The position numbers and the translations under genes are program-made. Below the pieces are notes generated by a model, which was given only the letters and a program-made list of their open reading frames with translations, searched no databases and was not told where the DNA came from. A stretch of 64,000 nucleotides of DNA from positions 682,001 through 746,000 of the forward strand of contig NZ_VFNH01000003.1 of assembly GCF_006715485.1 (NCBI RefSeq). Reading direction: 5' to 3'. Below are positions 62,015 to 64,000 of this stretch, in pieces. The stretch is from Herbaspirillum sp. SJZ107 (GTDB lineage: Bacteria; Pseudomonadota; Gammaproteobacteria; Burkholderiales; Burkholderiaceae_D). Each line of letters opens with the position of its first letter. Within the stretch, counting starts at the first letter, position 1.

Positions 62015-62245
62015 TCATCCGGGTGGCGTCGTGGCAGGCGCCACCGCATGCGATTGCGCGATATGCTGTTCCAGACAGGTCGGGCACCAGCAGCCGGGTG
62101 CCGGCGCGCCGGCGTCCAGCGACGGCAGCGCGACGACCGGCGGCAGTGCCGTGCACCAGCACGGGCCGGTGCCGCCGTCGGCCATCGCACAGCCGAAGGA
62201 CGCGCCGCAGCGGGTACAGGTACTCATGGAGGTGAAAGGATTCAT
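62015..62245 (-). CDS. Cysteine-rich CWC family protein
   Basis: A 76-aa protein with a CxxC (CTRCGASFGCAM), CWC (GPCWCTALPP) and a C-terminal CWCPTCL. This pattern matches the cysteine-rich CWC family, a presumed small metal-binding protein. AAGGTG lies upstream of the ATG at 62245. Convergent with the esterase. Confidence 0.8.
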   Translation of the reverse strand: MNPFTSMSTCTRCGASFGCAMADGGTGPCWCTALPPVVALPSLDAGAPAPGCWCPTCLEQHIAQSHAVAPATTPPG

Positions 62246-62354
62246 GGCCGGTTCACCTTAACGGCGCCTGCAAAAAATTTCAACAGATGTCTCTATAATG
62301 CCCACTGCGATGGCCTGTTGCCTGTAAAATCTCGCAAATTCTTTTTGGACCCCC

Positions 62355-63281
62355 ATGAACGCTACGCTGAACCCATTGGGCGACGACCAGAACAATGACC
62401 TGACTGCGGTCTCGCCGCAGATCAAGGCGCAGATCCTGGCCGAAGCACTCCCCTACATCCGTAATTTCCACGGTAAAACCATCGTCATCAAATACGGCGG
62501 CAACGCGATGACCGACGAGCGCCTGAAGCACGGCTTCGCGCGCGACGTCATCCTGCTGAAGCTGGTCGGCATGAACCCGGTGGTGGTGCACGGCGGCGGT
62601 CCCCAGATCGACAACGCCCTGAAAAAGATCGGCAAGCAAGGCACCTTCGTGCAAGGCATGCGCATCACCGACGAAGAGACCATGGAAGTGGTCGAGTGGG
62701 TGCTGGGCGGCGAAGTCCAGCAGGACATCGTCATGCTGATCAACCACTACGGCGGCCAGGCAGTCGGCCTGACCGGCAAAGACGGCGGCCTGATCCGCGC
62801 GCGCCGGATGGCCATGCCGGACAAGGAAAAGCCGGGCGAATTCCTCGACATCGGCTTCGTCGGCGAAATCGAGGCGATCAATCCGGCGGTGGTGAAAGCC
62901 CTGCAGGACGATGCCTTCATCCCGATCATCTCGCCGATCGGCTTCGGCCAGGACGGGCAAGCCTACAACATCAATGCCGACGTCGTCGCCGGCAAGATCG
63001 CGGAAATCCTGAAAGCCGAAAAGCTGATCATGATGACCAACATCGCCGGCGTGCAGGACAAGCAGGGTAACCTGGTCACCGACCTGTCGGCGCGCGAGAT
63101 CGACGAGATGTTCGCGGACGGTACGATTTCGGGCGGCATGCTGCCGAAAATCTCGTCGGCACTCGATGCCGCCAAGTCCGGCGTCAATACGGTGCACATC
63201 ATCGATGGCCGTATCGAGCACTCTTTATTGCTGGAAGTCTTGACCGAACAGGCTTTTGGCACTATGATCCGCTCGCACTGA
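62355..63281 (+). CDS. argB: Acetylglutamate kinase
   Basis: A 308-aa amino acid kinase phosphorylating N-acetylglutamate, the second step of arginine synthesis. IVIKYGGNAM binds ATP, VVVHGGGPQID binds substrate, and YNINADVVAGKIAEIL and GGMLPKISSALDA are conserved. A TATAAT hexamer at 62294-62299 is a likely -10 although no good -35 is seen. Usual length for the betaproteobacterial enzyme. Confidence 0.97.
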   Translation: MNATLNPLGDDQNNDLTAVSPQIKAQILAEALPYIRNFHGKTIVIKYGGNAMTDERLKHGFARDVILLKLVGMNPVVVHGGGPQIDNALKKIGKQGTFVQGMRITDEETMEVVEWVLGGEVQQDIVMLINHYGGQAVGLTGKDGGLIRARRMAMPDKEKPGEFLDIGFVGEIEAINPAVVKALQDDAFIPIISPIGFGQDGQAYNINADVVAGKIAEILKAEKLIMMTNIAGVQDKQGNLVTDLSAREIDEMFADGTISGGMLPKISSALDAAKSGVNTVHIIDGRIEHSLLLEVLTEQAFGTMIRSH

Positions 63282-63316
63282 AATTTTGTGGCGACAAGTC
63301 GCCGCAGAATGTGAAT

Positions 63317-63391
<75 letters not shown>

Positions 63392-63395
63392 GTCT

Positions 63396-63472
63396 GGAGC
63401 GGTAGTTCAGTTGGTTAGAATACCGGCCTGTCACGCCGGGGGTCGCGGGTTCGAGCCCCGTCCGCTCCGCCA
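63396..63472 (+). tRNA. tRNA-Asp (anticodon GTC)
   Basis: 77 nt, 4 bases after tRNA-Thr and surely co-transcribed. Acceptor GGAGCGG/CCGCTCC, discriminator G, encoded CCA (63470-63472). Anticodon stem-loop CCGGC-CTGTCAC-GCCGG. Confidence 0.98.
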
Positions 63473-63500
63473 GAACATGAAGTAAAAGCTGTAAGAAAAA

Positions 63501-63528
63501 TGCCTCCGCTTGCGGAGGCATTTTTTTT
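63501..63528 (+). terminator. Rho-independent terminator after the tRNA pair
   Basis: TGCCTCCG-CTTG-CGGAGGCA followed by eight T's, with an A-run on the other side, so it can also end the convergent TraB/GumN transcript; its T-run reaches that gene's stop codon. Confidence 0.92.
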
Positions 63529-64000
63529 AATACAGTCGCTCAATAGTCACGCCGCGCTCCTGCAGTAAAGCCGGTACGCTGCCTGTCCCCAGCAAGTGCA
63601 GCACGCCCACGGCCGCCACCGTCTTCTGTTCCGCCTCCAGCAACCGCACCAGCTTGTCGGCAAGCTTCCGGTTCCGCTCCTTCAGCAGGACCGCATTCAC
63701 GAACTGCCCCGACACGCTGCGGTCGGCCTCGCAGCGCGCCGCGATCGCATCCAGCGCAGTGCGGTCGGCCGTGCTCCAGGCCTGCACCATGGCGCGCGCA
63801 TCGCTGCGCAGCGCGCCGGATTCGATCGCCCCCATCATCTCGTCGAGGAAGCGCCAGCGCTCCGGCACGCTCAGGCGGTCGAGCAGGGACAGCTGGGCGG
63901 ACAGCGATTCCAGTTCGAGCACGCGGACGTCGGCGGCGCGCGCGGTACGGGCCAGCCAGGCTTCGCTCGACCAGTCGCCGCGATACCCCTGCCTGGTGTA
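63527..64000 (-). CDS. TraB/GumN family protein, 5' end outside window
   Basis: The minus strand is open from the window edge to the stop at 63527, giving about 157 C-terminal residues. VRVLELESLSAQLSLLDRL and the C-terminus AVGVLHLLGTGSVPALLQER match TraB/GumN proteins, whose GxxH motif (here GVLHLLG) may bind metal; plant-pathogen GumN is linked to polysaccharide clusters. The function of the family is unclear. A GTG at 63922 is an internal codon, not the true start. Confidence 0.85.
   Translation of the reverse strand, partial: YTRQGYRGDWSSEAWLARTARAADVRVLELESLSAQLSLLDRLSVPERWRFLDEMMGAIESGALRSDARAMVQAWSTADRTALDAIAARCEADRSVSGQFVNAVLLKERNRKLADKLVRLLEAEQKTVAAVGVLHLLGTGSVPALLQERGVTIERLY

Overview
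The window reads as chromosomal DNA of a high-G+C betaproteobacterium, most likely an Oxalobacteraceae member of the Massilia/Telluria type. This is inferred from overall gene content: a PEP-CTERM protein, phaA-phaB, tandem secreted M13 peptidases, minCDE, hemA-prfA-prmC and a UDP-4-keto-pentose/UDP-xylose synthase homologue. There is no prophage, CRISPR array, plasmid replication gene or classical IS. The only mobile-type gene is a REP-associated tyrosine transposase (RAYT), and REP-like palindromes occur at two other places.

Layout. 1-5.4 kb: a partial surface-glycan acyltransferase, tRNA-Arg(CCG), a membrane di-haem cytochrome c, then a minus-strand GT39-like / GT2 / GtrA glycosylation operon. 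5.4-8.7 kb: an AT-rich stretch with a PEP-CTERM protein behind a good sigma-54 promoter match, and a secreted beta-helix protein with three cysteine-bearing C-terminal modules. 8.7-13.8 kb: two paralogous secreted M13 metallopeptidases and a Spy-like periplasmic protein with a terminator-like leader. 13.9-18.8 kb: the nucleotide-sugar operon ugd / UDP-glucuronate 4-epimerase / UDP-4-keto-pentose-UDP-xylose synthase, with a divergent GT4 gene. 18.9-22.3 kb: a C-terminal processing protease, a FabH-like synthase and a disordered small protein. 22.3-26.0 kb: a minus-strand run with DUF2750, a D-threonine-aldolase-fold enzyme, prolyl iminopeptidase and DUF2721. 26.2-32.3 kb: a second acyltransferase, phaA-phaB and minCDE. 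32.5-37.2 kb: an orphan response regulator, hemA, prfA, dsbB and prmC. 37.2-43.9 kb: lolC, a DUF885 hydrolase, gshA, a deacetylase-fold protein lacking key active-site residues, and elaA. 43.8-50.8 kb: an MHS-type transporter, an FKBP lipoprotein, kup, rarD and ettA. 50.9-54.5 kb: the RAYT, an outer-membrane barrel protein, AlkB and several small proteins. 54.5-58.7 kb: a tightly packed minus-strand run from aminopeptidase P through MgtC to a DUF2520 protein. 58.9-64 kb: hypoxanthine phosphoribosyltransferase, nitronate monooxygenase, a PHB-depolymerase-type esterase, argB, tRNA-Thr(GGT), tRNA-Asp(GTC) and a partial TraB/GumN protein.

How the genes fit together. The first 19 kb, with the acyltransferase at 26 kb, form a theme of cell-surface carbohydrate: precursor supply (UDP-GlcA, UDP-GalA, UDP-xylose/4-keto-pentose), membrane and cytoplasmic glycosyltransferases, acyl decoration, a beta-helix carbohydrate-active or adhesive protein, and a PEP-CTERM surface protein. 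The rest is mainly housekeeping with small conserved-unknown proteins in operons. The most unusual observations are the deacetylase-fold protein missing two catalytic residues, the sigma-54 site before the PEP-CTERM gene, the terminator placed directly before the Shine-Dalgarno of the Spy-like gene, and GTWAC-core palindromes shared by surface-glycan promoters.
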